Origin: Candidatus Riflebacteria bacterium HGW-Riflebacteria-1
GTDB lineage: Bacteria > Muiribacteriota > Ozemobacteria > Ozemobacterales > Ozemobacteraceae
DNA length: 64,000 nucleotides
Reading direction: 5' to 3'
Assembly: GCA_002839445.1 (NCBI GenBank)
Contig: PGYB01000009.1
Coordinates: 207,528 to 271,527 of the forward strand
A model generated the notes under the pieces. That model worked only from the letters and a program-made list of their open reading frames with translations, was not told the DNA's origin and ran no database searches. A program made the translations under genes and the position numbers. The stretch's first letter is position 1, and each line of letters opens with the position of its first letter. Positions 45,471-56,188 of the stretch are shown here, piece after piece.

Positions 45471-46859
45471 TTACAGCTTGCGCAGCCAGTCTTCGTATCT
45501 TTGCTGGAAGCTGTCCATGTCGCGCCCGGTGGCGTCGATCATTGCTTCGTCAATTGACTTGCCTTCGCCAAGAGCTGACAGAATCTCGTCAAAGCTGCGT
45601 TCGCCATAAAAATCGGCGAGACAGCGGGTTGCGAGATATGATGCGATGTAGGCGCGCAGAACGTCTTTGCGCGAGGAACTGCTCATGAGGGCTGGCACGC
45701 GGTTGAGCTTGACGCTTTTCTGGCCTTGAATGAACTCATTTTCTACTATGCTGCGATAATCTGAGCGCATCTCTTCGGGGGAGCCGTTGGCAGCGGCAAA
45801 TTCCTGGTATTGAGCGATGCCCTCGTTCAGCCACAGCGGGCAGCGGTTGTTGGTGCGCAGATGAATGATTGTGTGGGTGAACTCATGGGCGAGCAGGCCG
45901 CGAACGTATTCTTCACTCTTGTAGCCAGATTTCAACGGAACCATGATTTTGATGCCCTGTGCCGAGGCGGCTGACCAGTCGCGACTGACCTTGTAATAGT
46001 CTTCGGTGAGAAAAAAGATAACATTGATTTTGACGTCAGGGTGAAAGTTGAGCGACCGCGTGACCTGGTGAAACACCTCGTCAAGCACTTCAAAGGCAAT
46101 GTCACCGAGGTCGTCGCGCGAGTTGCCGGCAAAATGTACGATAAAGCGCCGGTCTTCGACTTTTGATGAACCATCGGTCGAGGCAAGCTGTTCGCGTGCG
46201 CGGTTGATCGCCTCATTTACTGCAGCCTGCTGATTGGGGTCTTTAGTGGCCTGCAGCGCTCGCTCCCAGCTGGCAACAGCCTCTTCGTAGTAGTGCTGCT
46301 CAAAATAACTTTTGCCGAGATAAAACAACAGATAAAAAGCATCGGGATACGCATTGACAGCTTGTTCAAGATGTTCGATTGCCTTGTCGTAATCCATGAG
46401 TTGAAAGGCAACCAGCCCGATTTTACTGATTATCTGAATGTCTTTAGGGCTTCTGTTGTGAACAAACTCAAAATGCTCGAGCGACTTTTCATAGTTGCCT
46501 TTGAAATAAAGCATGTCTCCCCAGATTGTCTCAAGGGTGATATTGTCAGGTGTCAGGTTGGCGGCTTCGAGTATGAGATCTTCATTGGCTTCGTAAGACA
46601 GACCAGACTGTAAAACGACTTTGCGCAGCAGAAATGCCGATAAATTTGTGCGGTGTTCCTGAGAAGCGCCAGTGGTATAGGCGGCGTTGCGCAACAGTTC
46701 AATTTTAGCGTCGAGCTGATCGCCGAGTTGGGAGTATGCAGCCAGTTCCTGGGCAAGCTCAGGGGTGGCCGGCTGCAGAACTTCACGAAACAACTGAACC
46801 TGCGCGTTAATAGAGCAGGGTATCAGGGTCAGCGCTAGAATGATTAAAAGCTTTTTCAT
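45471..46859 (-). CDS. Secreted TPR protein with MA-clan metalloprotease domain
   Basis: A 462-residue exported protein with a signal peptide (MKKLLIILALTLIPCSINA). Residues about 60-235 are TPR repeats (for example YDKAIEHLEQAVNAYPDAFY and YEEAVASWERALQ). The C-terminal part (about 245-460) is a gluzincin-type peptidase with LLAHEFTHTIIH and downstream LNEGIAQYQE, giving the HExxH plus Glu zinc site. The fusion of TPR with an MA-like peptidase occurs in several phyla, with unknown substrates. It is downstream of dnaJ but separated from it by a strong terminator. Confidence 0.8.
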   Translation of the reverse strand: MKKLLIILALTLIPCSINAQVQLFREVLQPATPELAQELAAYSQLGDQLDAKIELLRNAAYTTGASQEHRTNLSAFLLRKVVLQSGLSYEANEDLILEAANLTPDNITLETIWGDMLYFKGNYEKSLEHFEFVHNRSPKDIQIISKIGLVAFQLMDYDKAIEHLEQAVNAYPDAFYLLFYLGKSYFEQHYYEEAVASWERALQATKDPNQQAAVNEAINRAREQLASTDGSSKVEDRRFIVHFAGNSRDDLGDIAFEVLDEVFHQVTRSLNFHPDVKINVIFFLTEDYYKVSRDWSAASAQGIKIMVPLKSGYKSEEYVRGLLAHEFTHTIIHLRTNNRCPLWLNEGIAQYQEFAAANGSPEEMRSDYRSIVENEFIQGQKSVKLNRVPALMSSSSRKDVLRAYIASYLATRCLADFYGERSFDEILSALGEGKSIDEAMIDATGRDMDSFQQRYEDWLRKL

Positions 46860-46910
46860 ATGGCTCATATGCTAAAAATAACAGAAAAAGCCAAAAATGG
46901 AAATGGTATG

Positions 46911-46947
46911 AAAAAACCGGCAGAAACAGTTCGTTTCTGCCGGTTTT
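46911..46947 (-). terminator. Terminator after dnaJ
   Basis: Perfect stem AAAACCGGCAGAAAC (46913-46927) with GTTTCTGCCGGTTTT (46933-46947), loop of five, followed on the minus strand by T residues. It ends the heat-shock cluster. Confidence 0.93.
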
Positions 46948-46961
46948 GAAATAACTCCAGT

Positions 46962-48080
46962 TCAGCCGCCGAGCGCTTTTTTAACCTTGTCGAAGAAAGA
47001 CTTGCCAGAACCGATGCCAGTTGCTTTTGATTCGGGATCTTCTTCGGCAAGCATCATCAGCAGATCGCGTTGCCGCGAATTGATTTCAGTCGGCGTGCGC
47101 ACAAAAATCTTGACGAGCTGGTCGCCCTGACCGCCACGCAGCGACTTAACACCATAGCCACGCAGTCTGAATATTTTTCCGGTCTGCGTGCCTTCTGGTA
47201 TTTTAATTTTTACTACTCCCTTAAGGGTCGGAACTTCCACTTCTCCACCAATCGCAGCGAGCGGAAAGGTGATGTTCTTTTCGCAGATTATGTCATCGCC
47301 GATGCGCTCAAAGAAATCATGCTTGCCGACACTCAGGAAAATGTAGAGGCTGCCGCTGGGACCGCCTTTTTCGCCAGGTTCGCCTTCGCCGGCCAGTTTG
47401 AGTTTGCTGCCGGTTTCAACGCCAGGTGGAATCTTGACGTCGATTTTTTGCGAGTTCTTGATACGTCCGTTGCCTTTGCAGGCGCCGCAAGGCTTGTCGA
47501 TGATTTCGCCTTCGCCCTGGCACTGATGGCAGGTGCGCTGTATCGAGAAAAAGCCCTGGGCAAGAGAGATCGAGCCACGTCCCTTGCAGACCGGGCATTG
47601 TTTGCGAGTGCTGCCGGTTTCGGCGCCAGAGCCAGAACACGTGGTACAGCGGGTTGACTTTTGAACCGTGATGTTCTTGTCGCAGCCGAACACCGCTTCT
47701 TCAAAGGATATTTCGAGATCATATCTTAAATCGGCGCCGCGCTTGGGTCCGTGTCGCTGTGTGTTTCCAGCACCGCCAAAAAAGTCTGATAGAATGTCGC
47801 CAAAAATGTCGCCGAACCCGCCAAACCCGCCCATATCCTGATAATTAAAGCTGTTGGGATCTATGCCGGCATGCCCGAACTGGTCATATGCCGATCGTTT
47901 CTGGGGTTCAGAAAGTATCTGGTATGCTTCGTTAATTTCCTTGAACTTCTCTACAGCATCCTCATTTTTGTTTACATCTGGGTGATACTGGCGCGCGAGG
48001 CTGCGGAACGCTTTCTTGATCTCGTTCTCATCAGCGTTCTTGGTCACGCCCAGTACTTCGTAATAATCGCGTTTGGCCAT
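46962..48080 (-). CDS. dnaJ: Chaperone DnaJ (Hsp40)
   Basis: A 372-residue type I DnaJ. The J domain with HPD ([11 protein letters not shown]) is at residues 1-70, then a Gly/Phe region with [12 protein letters not shown]. The zinc domain has four CxxCxGxG repeats ([32 protein letters not shown]), followed by the client-binding and dimer domains. It stimulates the DnaK ATPase and delivers clients. It is the last gene of the heat-shock cluster. Confidence 0.97.
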   Translation of the reverse strand: MAKRDYYEVLGVTKNADENEIKKAFRSLARQYHPDVNKNEDAVEKFKEINEAYQILSEPQKRSAYDQFGHAGIDPNSFNYQDMGGFGGFGDIFGDILSDFFGGAGNTQRHGPKRGADLRYDLEISFEEAVFGCDKNITVQKSTRCTTCSGSGAETGSTRKQCPVCKGRGSISLAQGFFSIQRTCHQCQGEGEIIDKPCGACKGNGRIKNSQKIDVKIPPGVETGSKLKLAGEGEPGEKGGPSGSLYIFLSVGKHDFFERIGDDIICEKNITFPLAAIGGEVEVPTLKGVVKIKIPEGTQTGKIFRLRGYGVKSLRGGQGDQLVKIFVRTPTEINSRQRDLLMMLAEEDPESKATGIGSGKSFFDKVKKALGG

Positions 48081-48158
48081 TTAATTCTCCCTTGAAGGCG
48101 TCTGGTGCTCTGTCTGAAACTCTGGCCGTATTATAAATTCTGGCTGGAGACAATGCTG

Positions 48159-48190
48159 CTGGCCGCGGACATGCGAATGCCCACGGCCAG
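48159..48190 (-). other. Stem-loop between dnaK and dnaJ
   Basis: Stem CTGGCCG-GG with CC-CGGCCAG in a 119-base gap between dnaK and dnaJ, without a T-run. It may protect or process the upstream mRNA and so lower dnaJ relative to dnaK. Confidence 0.5.
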
Positions 48191-48199
48191 TAACACGTA

Positions 48200-50056
48200 T
48201 CAATCGGCTTTTTTAAATTCGGCGTCAACGACGTTTTCGTCTCCGCCTGCGGCAGACTGCTTGTCTGACGGCTGTTCGGGATTTGGCTGGTGCTGAGCGT
48301 CAGCATGTGACTGGGCGTTTTTGTAGATCATTTCGCCAAGCTTCTGTGCTGTGGTCTGCAGAGCGTCGATTTTTGCCTTGATCATGTCGACTTCTTTGGT
48401 TTCGAGAGCTTTCTTCAGCTCGTTGACCTTAACTTCAACTTCGCTCTTGAGCTCGGCAGTAACCTTGTCGCCGAGTTCCTTGAGAGTCTTTTCGGTCTGG
48501 TAGACCAGGCTTTCGCCGGTGTTGAGGGTTTCGATCGATTCACGCTGTTTGGCGTCGTCCTGGGCATGGCGTTCGGCTTCTTTGACCATGCGTTCAATTT
48601 CGTCCTTTTTGAGGCCGGAACTGTTGGTGATGGTGATTGCCTGTTCCTTGCTGGTGCCAAGATCCTTGGCCGAAACGTTAACGATGCCGTTGGCATCGAT
48701 ATCAAAGGTGACTTCGATCTGCGGAATGCCGCGCGGTGCCGGCGGTATGCCTACCAGGTCAAAGCGGCCAAGAGTTTTGTTGTCAGAAGCGAGCTGGCGC
48801 TCACCCTGCAGAACATGCACTGAAACCGCAGGCTGATTGTCCGATGCCGTTGAGAACACCTGGCTTTTCTTGGTCGGAATAGTAGTATTGCGGCCAATCA
48901 GGGTTGTCATTACGCCACCGAGAGTTTCGATACCCAGTGAAAGCGGGGTAACGTCGAGCAGCAGAACATCTTTAACTTCACCGCCGAGAATACCGGCCTG
49001 AATGGCGGCGCCCATGGCCACACATTCCATCGGGTCAACACCACGTTCGGCGTCTTTGCCGAAATGGGCTTTAAGAAGATTCTGAATGATCGGCATGCGG
49101 GTCGGGCCGCCAACCATGATGATGTGGTCGATTTCGCCGCGCTTGAGGCCGGCATCATTGAGGGCGTTGTCAATTGGCGCCTTGCAGCGTTCAACGACTG
49201 TATCGATAAGTTCTTCAAGTTTTGACCTCGAGATGCTCATCACCATGTGCTTCGGGCCTTCCTGGGTAGCGGTGATGAAGGGCAGGTTGATGTCAGTGCT
49301 GGTCGTGGTCGAGAGTTCGATTTTGGCGCGCTCAGCAGCTTCTCTGACGCGCTGGTAGGCCATTGAATCTTTCGAAAGATCGATGCCTTCCTGCTTTTTG
49401 AATTCGCCGATGATCCAGTCGATAATGATGTTGTCCATGTCGGTGCCGCCGAGGCGGGTGTCACCGTTGGTTGAAAGCACTTCGAATACGCCGCTGCCCA
49501 GTTCGAGAATGGTGACGTCAAGTGTGCCGCCGCCAAGGTCGAATACCATGATCTTGCGTTCGCCTTCTTTGTCGAGGCCATAAGCAAGCGCTGCCGCGGT
49601 TGGCTCATTGATGATGCGCTTAACTTCGATGCCGGCAATGGCTCCGGCGTCTTTGGTGGCCTGGCGCTGCGCGTCATCAAAATAAGCGGGCACAGTAATA
49701 ACCGCGCCGGTAACCTTGTCGTTCAAAAATGCTTCGGCGTCAGCCTTGATCTTCTGCAGAATGCAGGCCGAGATTTCCTGCGGCGTATAATCTTTGTTGT
49801 CGACCTTGATTTTTTCTTTGGTGCCCATTTTGCGTTTTACGGCAATAATGGTGCGATCTGGGTTGGTGGTGGCCTGGCGTCTGGCCGGTTCACCAATCAG
49901 GCGCTGACCGTCTTTGGTAAAAGCAACAACGCTGGGAAAAGCTTTGCCGCCGATTGAATTGCCTTCGGCGCTCGGGATAATAACCGGTTTGCCGCCTTCA
50001 ATAACAGCTGCGGCCGAATTGGAAGTACCTAAGTCGATACCGATAACTCTTGACAT
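48200..50056 (-). CDS. dnaK: Chaperone DnaK (Hsp70)
   Basis: A 618-residue Hsp70. The nucleotide-binding domain starts [15 protein letters not shown] and contains [14 protein letters not shown]. Other signatures are [17 protein letters not shown] and [14 protein letters not shown]. The substrate domain starts about 385 and the helical lid ends in a Gln/Pro/Asp-rich tail. The signature DLGTSNS replaces the more common DLGTTNS, a neutral change. Start AGGAGG precedes the ATG. Confidence 0.97.
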   Translation of the reverse strand: MSRVIGIDLGTSNSAAAVIEGGKPVIIPSAEGNSIGGKAFPSVVAFTKDGQRLIGEPARRQATTNPDRTIIAVKRKMGTKEKIKVDNKDYTPQEISACILQKIKADAEAFLNDKVTGAVITVPAYFDDAQRQATKDAGAIAGIEVKRIINEPTAAALAYGLDKEGERKIMVFDLGGGTLDVTILELGSGVFEVLSTNGDTRLGGTDMDNIIIDWIIGEFKKQEGIDLSKDSMAYQRVREAAERAKIELSTTTSTDINLPFITATQEGPKHMVMSISRSKLEELIDTVVERCKAPIDNALNDAGLKRGEIDHIIMVGGPTRMPIIQNLLKAHFGKDAERGVDPMECVAMGAAIQAGILGGEVKDVLLLDVTPLSLGIETLGGVMTTLIGRNTTIPTKKSQVFSTASDNQPAVSVHVLQGERQLASDNKTLGRFDLVGIPPAPRGIPQIEVTFDIDANGIVNVSAKDLGTSKEQAITITNSSGLKKDEIERMVKEAERHAQDDAKQRESIETLNTGESLVYQTEKTLKELGDKVTAELKSEVEVKVNELKKALETKEVDMIKAKIDALQTTAQKLGEMIYKNAQSHADAQHQPNPEQPSDKQSAAGGDENVVDAEFKKAD

Positions 50057-50085
50057 TAATATTCCTCCTGTATCTGTGTTACAGA

Positions 50086-50682
50086 TTATTTCTGATTGAT
50101 TTCTACCTTGGCGGTGCGTAGAACACGTTCTTTGAACATATAACCCTTTTCGAATTCAGCCAGAACGATCTCGTCATCCTGATCTTCAACGCAACGCTTG
50201 CACATTGCTTCATGAAAATGCGGGTCGAATGGCTTGCCGATCGGGTTGATTTCCTTGAGGCCTTCTTTGCTGAGCATATCAGAGAACTGGATCGAGAACA
50301 TCTCCAGTCCATCGGCGATTTTCTTGTCGATATTGCTTTTGCTGATCTGCTCCATGGCCTTGTCTAGCGTATCAATTACCGGAAGCAGGTTTTTCAGGAA
50401 ATCTTCGACACCGCGGCCACGAGCCTCAAGCACCTCTTTTGCGGTGCGGCGTTGCAGATTCTGATAGTCCGCCAGAGCCCGGTAATAGCGGTGTTTCATG
50501 TCGTCAAGTTCTTTGGCAAGATTGTTGCCTGCTCCCGGTTCTTCTGCGGCAGACTGGGCAGTATCGCCGGCTTTCTCTGAATCGCCAGCATCTTCGCCAC
50601 TTTCCACACCATTCAAATCTTCAGCGTTGGCTTCTGATTCGTTGGGATCAGCGCCTTCTGCTTTAACGTCTTTTTGCATCAT
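50086..50682 (-). CDS. grpE: Nucleotide exchange factor GrpE
   Basis: A 198-residue GrpE, the exchange factor for DnaK. An acidic N-terminal region (about 1-55) precedes the long coiled coil ([21 protein letters not shown] in part) and the C-terminal beta domain with [17 protein letters not shown] and [17 protein letters not shown]. It lies between hrcA and dnaK. Confidence 0.95.
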   Translation of the reverse strand: MMQKDVKAEGADPNESEANAEDLNGVESGEDAGDSEKAGDTAQSAAEEPGAGNNLAKELDDMKHRYYRALADYQNLQRRTAKEVLEARGRGVEDFLKNLLPVIDTLDKAMEQISKSNIDKKIADGLEMFSIQFSDMLSKEGLKEINPIGKPFDPHFHEAMCKRCVEDQDDEIVLAEFEKGYMFKERVLRTAKVEINQK

Positions 50683-50714
50683 ATTCAGGTGTCACCTTTT
50701 AAAAAAGTATCGGG

Positions 50715-51821
50715 TCACTTTAAATCGTTTTGGCCGACCAACAGCTTGCTAAGAGTGTTCGACAGTCGGGCCAGTGTCGCGACAACCCCGCCGTAGTCCA
50801 TGCGCAGAGGGCCAATCAGGCCTATTCTGCCGACAGAGCGGTTGGGGCCGCAATAGCGGGCGGAAACCAGAGAAACGTCTTTGATAGCCAGCCCCGAATC
50901 AGAGCCTATGTTTACCACAATCTCTCTTTTACTATCAAGAGATTTTGCCAGCAGGCGCAGCAGATTCTCTTTCTGGTCGAGCAGACTGACCATCTGCCGA
51001 ATTTTTTCGGGATCATTGAACTCGGGTTGATCGAAAAAGTTTACCAGTCCATCGAGAAAAATCGAGCCGGAGCCGGAGTCGGAGTCGTTCTCTGTGTCCT
51101 GGACGTGCTTAACCAGCTGTGATAGCAGGTTGTTGTAGCGCGACAGGATATGCCTGGTTTTTAAGATATAATCCTGTTCATACTGGTGGAACTCCTGCTG
51201 GCAGAGCTGGGCATTAAGCAGGATGGTGAGCTTTTCAAGCACATCATCGCTTGTTTCGTTCGGAATAACGACGACCTGATTGTTAATATTGCCGCAGTCA
51301 TCAACGGTGACCAGCATTGCCTTGTTTTCGAGGATTCGGAACAGCTTGATCGAGCGCAGCGGGTTTTTGGCATGCTGCGGTGCGAGGAGAACCCCGGCCA
51401 GATTGGTTTTCTGGCAGGCATACTTGATTGCCGACTTTAAAATATCCTGTTGCCGGTTATGGGTTTCGTGCGAAACTTCGGCGATTTTGCCGATCAGGGT
51501 TTCTTCGAGCTGGCTGATACGCTCGAACTCGACGAGAAAATTTACGTAAAACTTGTAGCCTTTTTCGGTTGGCACTCTGCCGGCCGAAGTATGCGGCGAA
51601 TAAAGGTAGCCCATGCTCTCAAGATCGGCCATCTCGTTGCGCAGAGTGGCAGGAGAACATGCGAGCTGGCTGGATTTAGACAGATTGCGCGAGCCTACCG
51701 GGATACCTGTTGAAATAAAGGTGTCGCAGACTTCGCGCAGAACTGTTTTCTGGCGCTCGTTGAGGCTGTCGTCGGCTTCCGCTTCGGCAAAGGCCGCCTG
51801 TAATAACTGGGATTCGCTCAT
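50715..51821 (-). CDS. hrcA: Heat-inducible repressor HrcA
   Basis: HrcA represses heat-shock genes by binding CIRCE, and is kept active by GroEL. The N-terminal winged-helix part (about 15-95, with SSQLACSPATLRNEMADLESMG and YLYSPHTSAGRVPTEKGY) is typical, followed by a GAF-like domain and the dimer domain. At 368 residues it is slightly longer than usual because of a stretch around 245-265. It is downstream of two groESL pairs and upstream of grpE. The only CIRCE I see is at 55973, before groES2, which would place hrcA under its own control. Confidence 0.95.
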   Translation of the reverse strand: MSESQLLQAAFAEAEADDSLNERQKTVLREVCDTFISTGIPVGSRNLSKSSQLACSPATLRNEMADLESMGYLYSPHTSAGRVPTEKGYKFYVNFLVEFERISQLEETLIGKIAEVSHETHNRQQDILKSAIKYACQKTNLAGVLLAPQHAKNPLRSIKLFRILENKAMLVTVDDCGNINNQVVVIPNETSDDVLEKLTILLNAQLCQQEFHQYEQDYILKTRHILSRYNNLLSQLVKHVQDTENDSDSGSGSIFLDGLVNFFDQPEFNDPEKIRQMVSLLDQKENLLRLLAKSLDSKREIVVNIGSDSGLAIKDVSLVSARYCGPNRSVGRIGLIGPLRMDYGGVVATLARLSNTLSKLLVGQNDLK

Positions 51822-51838
51822 TGCAATTTTTCATGAAG

Positions 51839-51865
51839 GTCCCCCGGCCTTATGGGCCGGGGGAC
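51839..51865 (-). other. Perfect 11-bp stem-loop between groEL1 and hrcA
   Basis: GTCCCCCGGCC (51839-51849) pairs perfectly with GGCCGGGGGAC (51855-51865), loop of five. There is no T-run, so it is more likely an mRNA-stabilising or processing stem than a full terminator. It lies 18 bases upstream of the hrcA start, where no clear ribosome site is visible. Confidence 0.7.
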
Positions 51866-51876
51866 AGGGTTCATGC

Positions 51877-53505
51877 TTAGTAGTCCATGTCCATATCGGG
51901 ATTGGAAGGTTTAGCTCTCTTTTCGGGAATTTCGGCAACGAGAACTTCAGTGGTGAGCAGGATTGACGCGATAGATGCGGCATTCTGCAGCGCTGATCTG
52001 GTTACCTTGGCGGGGTCGATGATGCCAGCTTTGAACATGTCGGTATACTGGTCAGCAACTACGTCATAGCCATAGCCATTGCCTTTGTGGGCCTTGACAT
52101 TTTCTATGATGATTGAGGGCTCAAGGCCGGCATTGCTCAGGATCATGCGCATTGGGGCGTAAAGAGCTTTTCTGACGGTGTTGATGCCAACTTTTTCGTC
52201 ATCATTGCAGTCTTTTTCGAGCTTGTCGAGAGCGTTGAGGGCGTTGATGTAAGTCACGCCGCCGCCAGCAACAACGCCTTCTTCAACCGCAGCGCGGGTG
52301 GCGCTGAGAGCATCTTCGACGCGGGTCTTGCGCTCTTTCATTTCGGTTTCGGTAGCGGCACCGACCTTGATTACTGCAACGCCGCCGGCGAGCTTGGCCA
52401 GGCGTTCCTGCAGTTTTTCCTTGTCGTATGAGCTTGAGCTGTTTTCGATTTCGGCTTTGATCTGGTTGATGCGGTTCTTGAGAGCCTTGGCATCGCCACA
52501 GCCTTCAACGATAGTGGTCATTTCTTTGCTGACCACGATCTTTTTGGCCTGACCGAGCATGTTGATAGTTGCTGCGTCGAGCTTCATGCCAAGATCTTCG
52601 CTGATTTTCTGGCCACCGGTGAGAACTGCGATGTCGTCGAGCATGGCTTTGCGGCGATCGCCGAAACCAGGTGCTTTAACGGCCACACAGTTGAAAGTGC
52701 CGCGCAGTTTGTTAACAACCAGGGTTGCCAGCGCTTCGCCTTCGATGTCTTCAGCGATGATGAGCAGGGGTTTGTTAACCTGAACGATCTTTTCGAGCAG
52801 GGGCAGGATTTCTTTGAGGTTATTGATCTTGTTTTCGGTGATCAGAATGTAAGGGTTGTCGAGAACTGCTTCCATTCTTTCCTGATCGTTAACCATGTAA
52901 GGGCTTACATAGCCTTTGTCGAATTCCATGCCGTCGACGAAGTCGAGGGTGGTATCAAAGCTCTTGGCTTCTTCTACGGTTATAACGCCGTCTTTGCCAA
53001 CTTTGTCCATGGCTTCGGCGATAATGCGGCCGATTTCGTTGTCACGTGCAGAGATGGTGGCAACCTGGGCAACGCTGTCCTTGTTGTCGTCAATCTTTTT
53101 GGAGAGGTTCTTGATTTCTTTTACGATAACGTCAACAGCTTTTTCGATACCATGCTTAACATAGCTCGGGTTGGCGCCGGCAGTTACGTTTTTGAAACCT
53201 TCGTGTACGATGGCCTGGGCGAGAACGGTAGCGGTGGTGGTGCCATCGCCGGCGACGTCGTTGGTTTTGCTGGCAACTTCTTTAACCAGCTGGGCGCCCA
53301 TATTTTCAAATTTATCTTCGACTTCGATTTCTTTGGCAATGGTAACGCCGTCGTTAGTGACGGTCGGGCTGCCGAATTTCTTGTCGAGAATGGCATAACA
53401 GCCTTTGGGGCCGAGGGTGGCGCGAACGGCATTAGCTACGAGGTCAACGCCGGTTTCGAGGGCGCTGCGGGCTTCTGTCCAATATTTGAGATGCTTTGCA
53501 GTCAT
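51877..53505 (-). CDS. groEL: Chaperonin GroEL, copy 1, without the GGM tail
   Basis: A 542-residue Hsp60. It keeps the core signatures ([41 protein letters not shown]). The C-terminus ends [16 protein letters not shown] and has no Gly-Gly-Met repeats, whereas copy 2 has a normal tail. The GGM tail lies inside the folding chamber and helps folding, so the tail-less copy may have altered capacity or a narrower client range. The two copies are clearly paralogous but diverged, not a recent duplication. Confidence 0.96.
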   Translation of the reverse strand: MTAKHLKYWTEARSALETGVDLVANAVRATLGPKGCYAILDKKFGSPTVTNDGVTIAKEIEVEDKFENMGAQLVKEVASKTNDVAGDGTTTATVLAQAIVHEGFKNVTAGANPSYVKHGIEKAVDVIVKEIKNLSKKIDDNKDSVAQVATISARDNEIGRIIAEAMDKVGKDGVITVEEAKSFDTTLDFVDGMEFDKGYVSPYMVNDQERMEAVLDNPYILITENKINNLKEILPLLEKIVQVNKPLLIIAEDIEGEALATLVVNKLRGTFNCVAVKAPGFGDRRKAMLDDIAVLTGGQKISEDLGMKLDAATINMLGQAKKIVVSKEMTTIVEGCGDAKALKNRINQIKAEIENSSSSYDKEKLQERLAKLAGGVAVIKVGAATETEMKERKTRVEDALSATRAAVEEGVVAGGGVTYINALNALDKLEKDCNDDEKVGINTVRKALYAPMRMILSNAGLEPSIIIENVKAHKGNGYGYDVVADQYTDMFKAGIIDPAKVTRSALQNAASIASILLTTEVLVAEIPEKRAKPSNPDMDMDY

Positions 53506-53533
53506 TTTATTTGCTCCTGGTACTTATAGCTGA

Positions 53534-53824
53534 TCAGTTGACGATGGCGAGAATGTCTTCTTCGCGCAGAATCAGATAGCTTTCTTCTTCGACCTTGATT
53601 TCGGTGCCGGCATATTTTGAAAAGATGATTTTGTCATCTTTTTTGACTTCGAGCGGAGTGCGCTCGCCAGCGTCAGTCAGTTTGCCCGGGCCAGCTGCAA
53701 TTACGGTGCCTTCGATGGGCTTTTCTTTGCTTGCTGTATCGGGAAGGATTACGCCGCCTTTTGATTTTTCGATGGCGTCTTTGGGTTTTACGATAACTCT
53801 GTCGTTGAGAGGTTTAAGGTTCAT
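53534..53824 (-). CDS. groES: Co-chaperonin GroES, copy 1
   Basis: A 96-residue GroES with the mobile loop region about residues 18-32 ([18 protein letters not shown]) and the roof-loop block [10 protein letters not shown]. It is 28 bases before groEL copy 1. It has no visible CIRCE in its short upstream gap. Confidence 0.95.
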   Translation of the reverse strand: MNLKPLNDRVIVKPKDAIEKSKGGVILPDTASKEKPIEGTVIAAGPGKLTDAGERTPLEVKKDDKIIFSKYAGTEIKVEEESYLILREEDILAIVN

Positions 53825-53866
53825 TTTTTTCTCCTGATAAACTTATAAAATTATTTTAAAAGTTGA

Positions 53867-53894
53867 GGCGGGGCAGGGGAGGCCCCTCCCCGCC
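53867..53894 (-). other. Stem-loop between groEL2 and groES1
   Basis: GGCGGGG (53867-53873) with CCCCGCC (53888-53894) and inner GGGG/CCCC. On the minus strand it is followed by CAACTTTTAAAATAATTTT. It could act as a partial terminator that lowers expression of the second groESL pair. Confidence 0.65.
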
Positions 53895-53911
53895 GGGAAT
53901 TACCGTCTGAC

Positions 53912-55576
53912 TTACATCATACCGGGCATGCCCATGCCACCCATGCCGCCCATGCCGCCCATTCCACCCATGCCGCCCATGCCGGCCGGTTTGCCTTCTT
54001 CGGGGATATCGGCAACCAGGACTTCGGTGGTCATAAGGATAGAGGCGATCGATGATGCGTTCTGCAGAGCAGATCTGGTGACTTTGGCCGGGTCGATGAT
54101 GCCGGCTTTGAACATGTCGATGTATTCGTTGGTGAGAACGTTATAACCGTAGCCAGCTTTGTCAGCGGCGCGGATCTTTTCGATGATGACCGCGGGCTCA
54201 AGACCGGCGTTGGCGAGGATGAAGTGGATCGGCTTCTGCAGAGCTTTTCTGACGATTTCGACGCCGATTTTTTCATCGCCGTTGACTTCGAGAGTGTCGA
54301 GAGCTTTGCAGGCGTTAAGCAGAGCTACGCCGCCGCCGGCGACAACACCTTCTTCAACTGCAGCGCGGGTGGCGCTGAGGGCGTCTTCAACGCGGGTTTT
54401 GCGTTCTTTCATGGCTGTTTCGGTAGCGGCACCGACTTTGATTACAGCTACGCCGCCAGAAAGCTTGGCAAGTCTTTCCTGCAGTTTTTCTTTATCATAG
54501 GAGCTGGTGCTTCTGTCGATTTCGGCTTTGATCTGGGCGATGCGGGCCTGAATCTCTTTGGCATTGCCGGCGCCTTCGATGATAGTGGTTGATTCTTTGG
54601 TGATAACCACTTTCTTGGCGTTGCCGAGGTGTTCGAGAGTTGCGTTTTCAAGCTTGAGGCCGATTTCTTCGCTGATCTTCTGACCTTTGGTCATTACAGC
54701 GATATCTTCGAGCATGGCTTTGCGGCGATCGCCGAAGGCCGGTGCTTTAACGGCCACACAGTTGAAAGTGCCGCGGAGTCTGTTGACTACGAGGGTTGCC
54801 AGTGCTTCGCCTTCGATGTCTTCAGCGATGATGAGCAGGGGTTTTTTGGTCTGCACGATGCTTTCGAGAACTGGCAGGATGTCTTTGATGTTGTTGATCT
54901 TGCTGTCAGTGATGAGAATGTAAGGGTTATCAAGAACGGCTTCCATTCTCTCGGTGTCAGTTACCATGTAGGGGCTGACATAACCTTTGTCGAATTCCAT
55001 GCCTTCGACGAAGTCGAGGGTGGTGTCAAAGCTCTTGGCTTCTTCAACGGTGATAACGCCGTCTTTGCCGACTTTGTCCATGGCTTCGGCGATTACTTTG
55101 CCGATTTCGGTGTCACGGGCAGAGATGGTGGCAACCTGAGCGACGCTGTCTTTGTTGTCGTCGATGCGCTTGGACTGTTCTTTGATTTTAGCGACAACAG
55201 CGTTAACTGCTTTTTCGATGCCGCGCTTGATATAAATCGGGGTGGCGCCGGCTGCGGTGTTTTTAAAACCTTCGTGGACGATGGCCTGAGCGAGAACGGT
55301 AGCGGTGGTGGTGCCGTCGCCAGCGATGTCGTTGGTTTTGCTGGCTACTTCTTTTACCAGCTGAGCGCCCATGTTTTCGAAGCGATCTTCGACTTCGATT
55401 TCTTTGGCGATCATAACGCCGTCATTGGTAACTGTCGGGCTACCAAAACTTTTGTTGAGGATGGCATAACAGCCTTTGGGCCCCAGGGTCGAGCGTACTG
55501 CGTTCGCTACTGTATCGACGCCTTTTTCGAGGGCTCTTCTTGCGCTTTCACCATACTTCAGTTGTTTTGCTGCCAT
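53912..55576 (-). CDS. groEL: Chaperonin GroEL, copy 2, with GGM tail
   Basis: A 554-residue Hsp60 with all core motifs ([36 protein letters not shown]) and a C-terminal tail of repeated Gly-Gly-Met units ending GMPGMM. It is the first groEL behind the CIRCE element, so it is likely the main heat-inducible chaperonin. It is closely similar to copy 1 along its length. Confidence 0.97.
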   Translation of the reverse strand: MAAKQLKYGESARRALEKGVDTVANAVRSTLGPKGCYAILNKSFGSPTVTNDGVMIAKEIEVEDRFENMGAQLVKEVASKTNDIAGDGTTTATVLAQAIVHEGFKNTAAGATPIYIKRGIEKAVNAVVAKIKEQSKRIDDNKDSVAQVATISARDTEIGKVIAEAMDKVGKDGVITVEEAKSFDTTLDFVEGMEFDKGYVSPYMVTDTERMEAVLDNPYILITDSKINNIKDILPVLESIVQTKKPLLIIAEDIEGEALATLVVNRLRGTFNCVAVKAPAFGDRRKAMLEDIAVMTKGQKISEEIGLKLENATLEHLGNAKKVVITKESTTIIEGAGNAKEIQARIAQIKAEIDRSTSSYDKEKLQERLAKLSGGVAVIKVGAATETAMKERKTRVEDALSATRAAVEEGVVAGGGVALLNACKALDTLEVNGDEKIGVEIVRKALQKPIHFILANAGLEPAVIIEKIRAADKAGYGYNVLTNEYIDMFKAGIIDPAKVTRSALQNASSIASILMTTEVLVADIPEEGKPAGMGGMGGMGGMGGMGGMGMPGMM

Positions 55577-55636
55577 TGTAAAAATTCTCCTTAAGAATTA
55601 ATTTTGTCGTTAGTTAAAGGGGTTACGGGAAAAGGG

Positions 55637-55924
55637 TTATTCAACGGCGAGAACTTCGTCTTCTTTCATGATCAGATGCTTTTCGCCTTCGATCATGATT
55701 TCAGTTCCTGCCCATTCAGTAAAAATTACGCTGTCGCCCTGTTTGACCTGCATCGGAACAGTTTTGCCCTTGCTGTCAGTAAGGCCTTTGCCAACAAACA
55801 CTACTTTGCCGGTTTTCGGGCGTGCTTTTGAAGCTGTGTCGGGAATGATGATTCCGGTGGCAGTCTTCTTTTCGGTTTCGCTGGGTTTGATTACGATACG
55901 GTTACCCATAGGGGTGAGGTTCAT
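55637..55924 (-). CDS. groES: Co-chaperonin GroES, copy 2
   Basis: A 95-residue GroES and the first gene of the heat-shock cluster. It carries EKKTATGIIIPDTASKARP as mobile loop and FTEWAGTEIMIEGEKHLIM (in part). Ribosome site AAGGAGGA lies before the ATG. It is controlled by the CIRCE element about 50 bases upstream. Confidence 0.95.
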   Translation of the reverse strand: MNLTPMGNRIVIKPSETEKKTATGIIIPDTASKARPKTGKVVFVGKGLTDSKGKTVPMQVKQGDSVIFTEWAGTEIMIEGEKHLIMKEDEVLAVE

Positions 55925-55972
55925 AATGTCCTCCTTGTGATTTTTGTCGAATTATAAAAACTTATTCGCTGT

Positions 55973-55999
55973 TAGCACTCGATCGTGTTGAGTGCCAGC
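55973..55999 (-). promoter_or_regulatory. CIRCE element (HrcA operator), near-consensus
   Basis: TTAGCACTC (55973-55981), nine-base spacer, GAGTGCCAG (55991-55999). The consensus is TTAGCACTC-N9-GAGTGCTAA, so the left arm is perfect and the right arm deviates at two positions. A -10-like TATATT lies directly upstream on the minus strand. HrcA bound here would repress the whole groES2-to-dnaJ cluster. Confidence 0.9.
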
Positions 56000-56188
56000 A
56001 GAATATAGCGAAAAGCTTCCGGGAACTAAAGGCTGATTGATGGCGTTTTTTGGGTTTTTGGGCTGCTTATGACGCTTTTGTCTTTAAAATCGTCGATTTG
56101 CTCAGAATTGCTTCTGAAATCTTTGGCGACGCTTGACGTTGGCTGTGGGTGCGCACAAGCGAAGTATGCGACAGTTTTTTTCTCTTTC

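Noticed and set aside
45471..46859. TPR metalloprotease as part of the heat-shock operon
   Set aside because: A strong terminator at 46911-46947 separates it from dnaJ.
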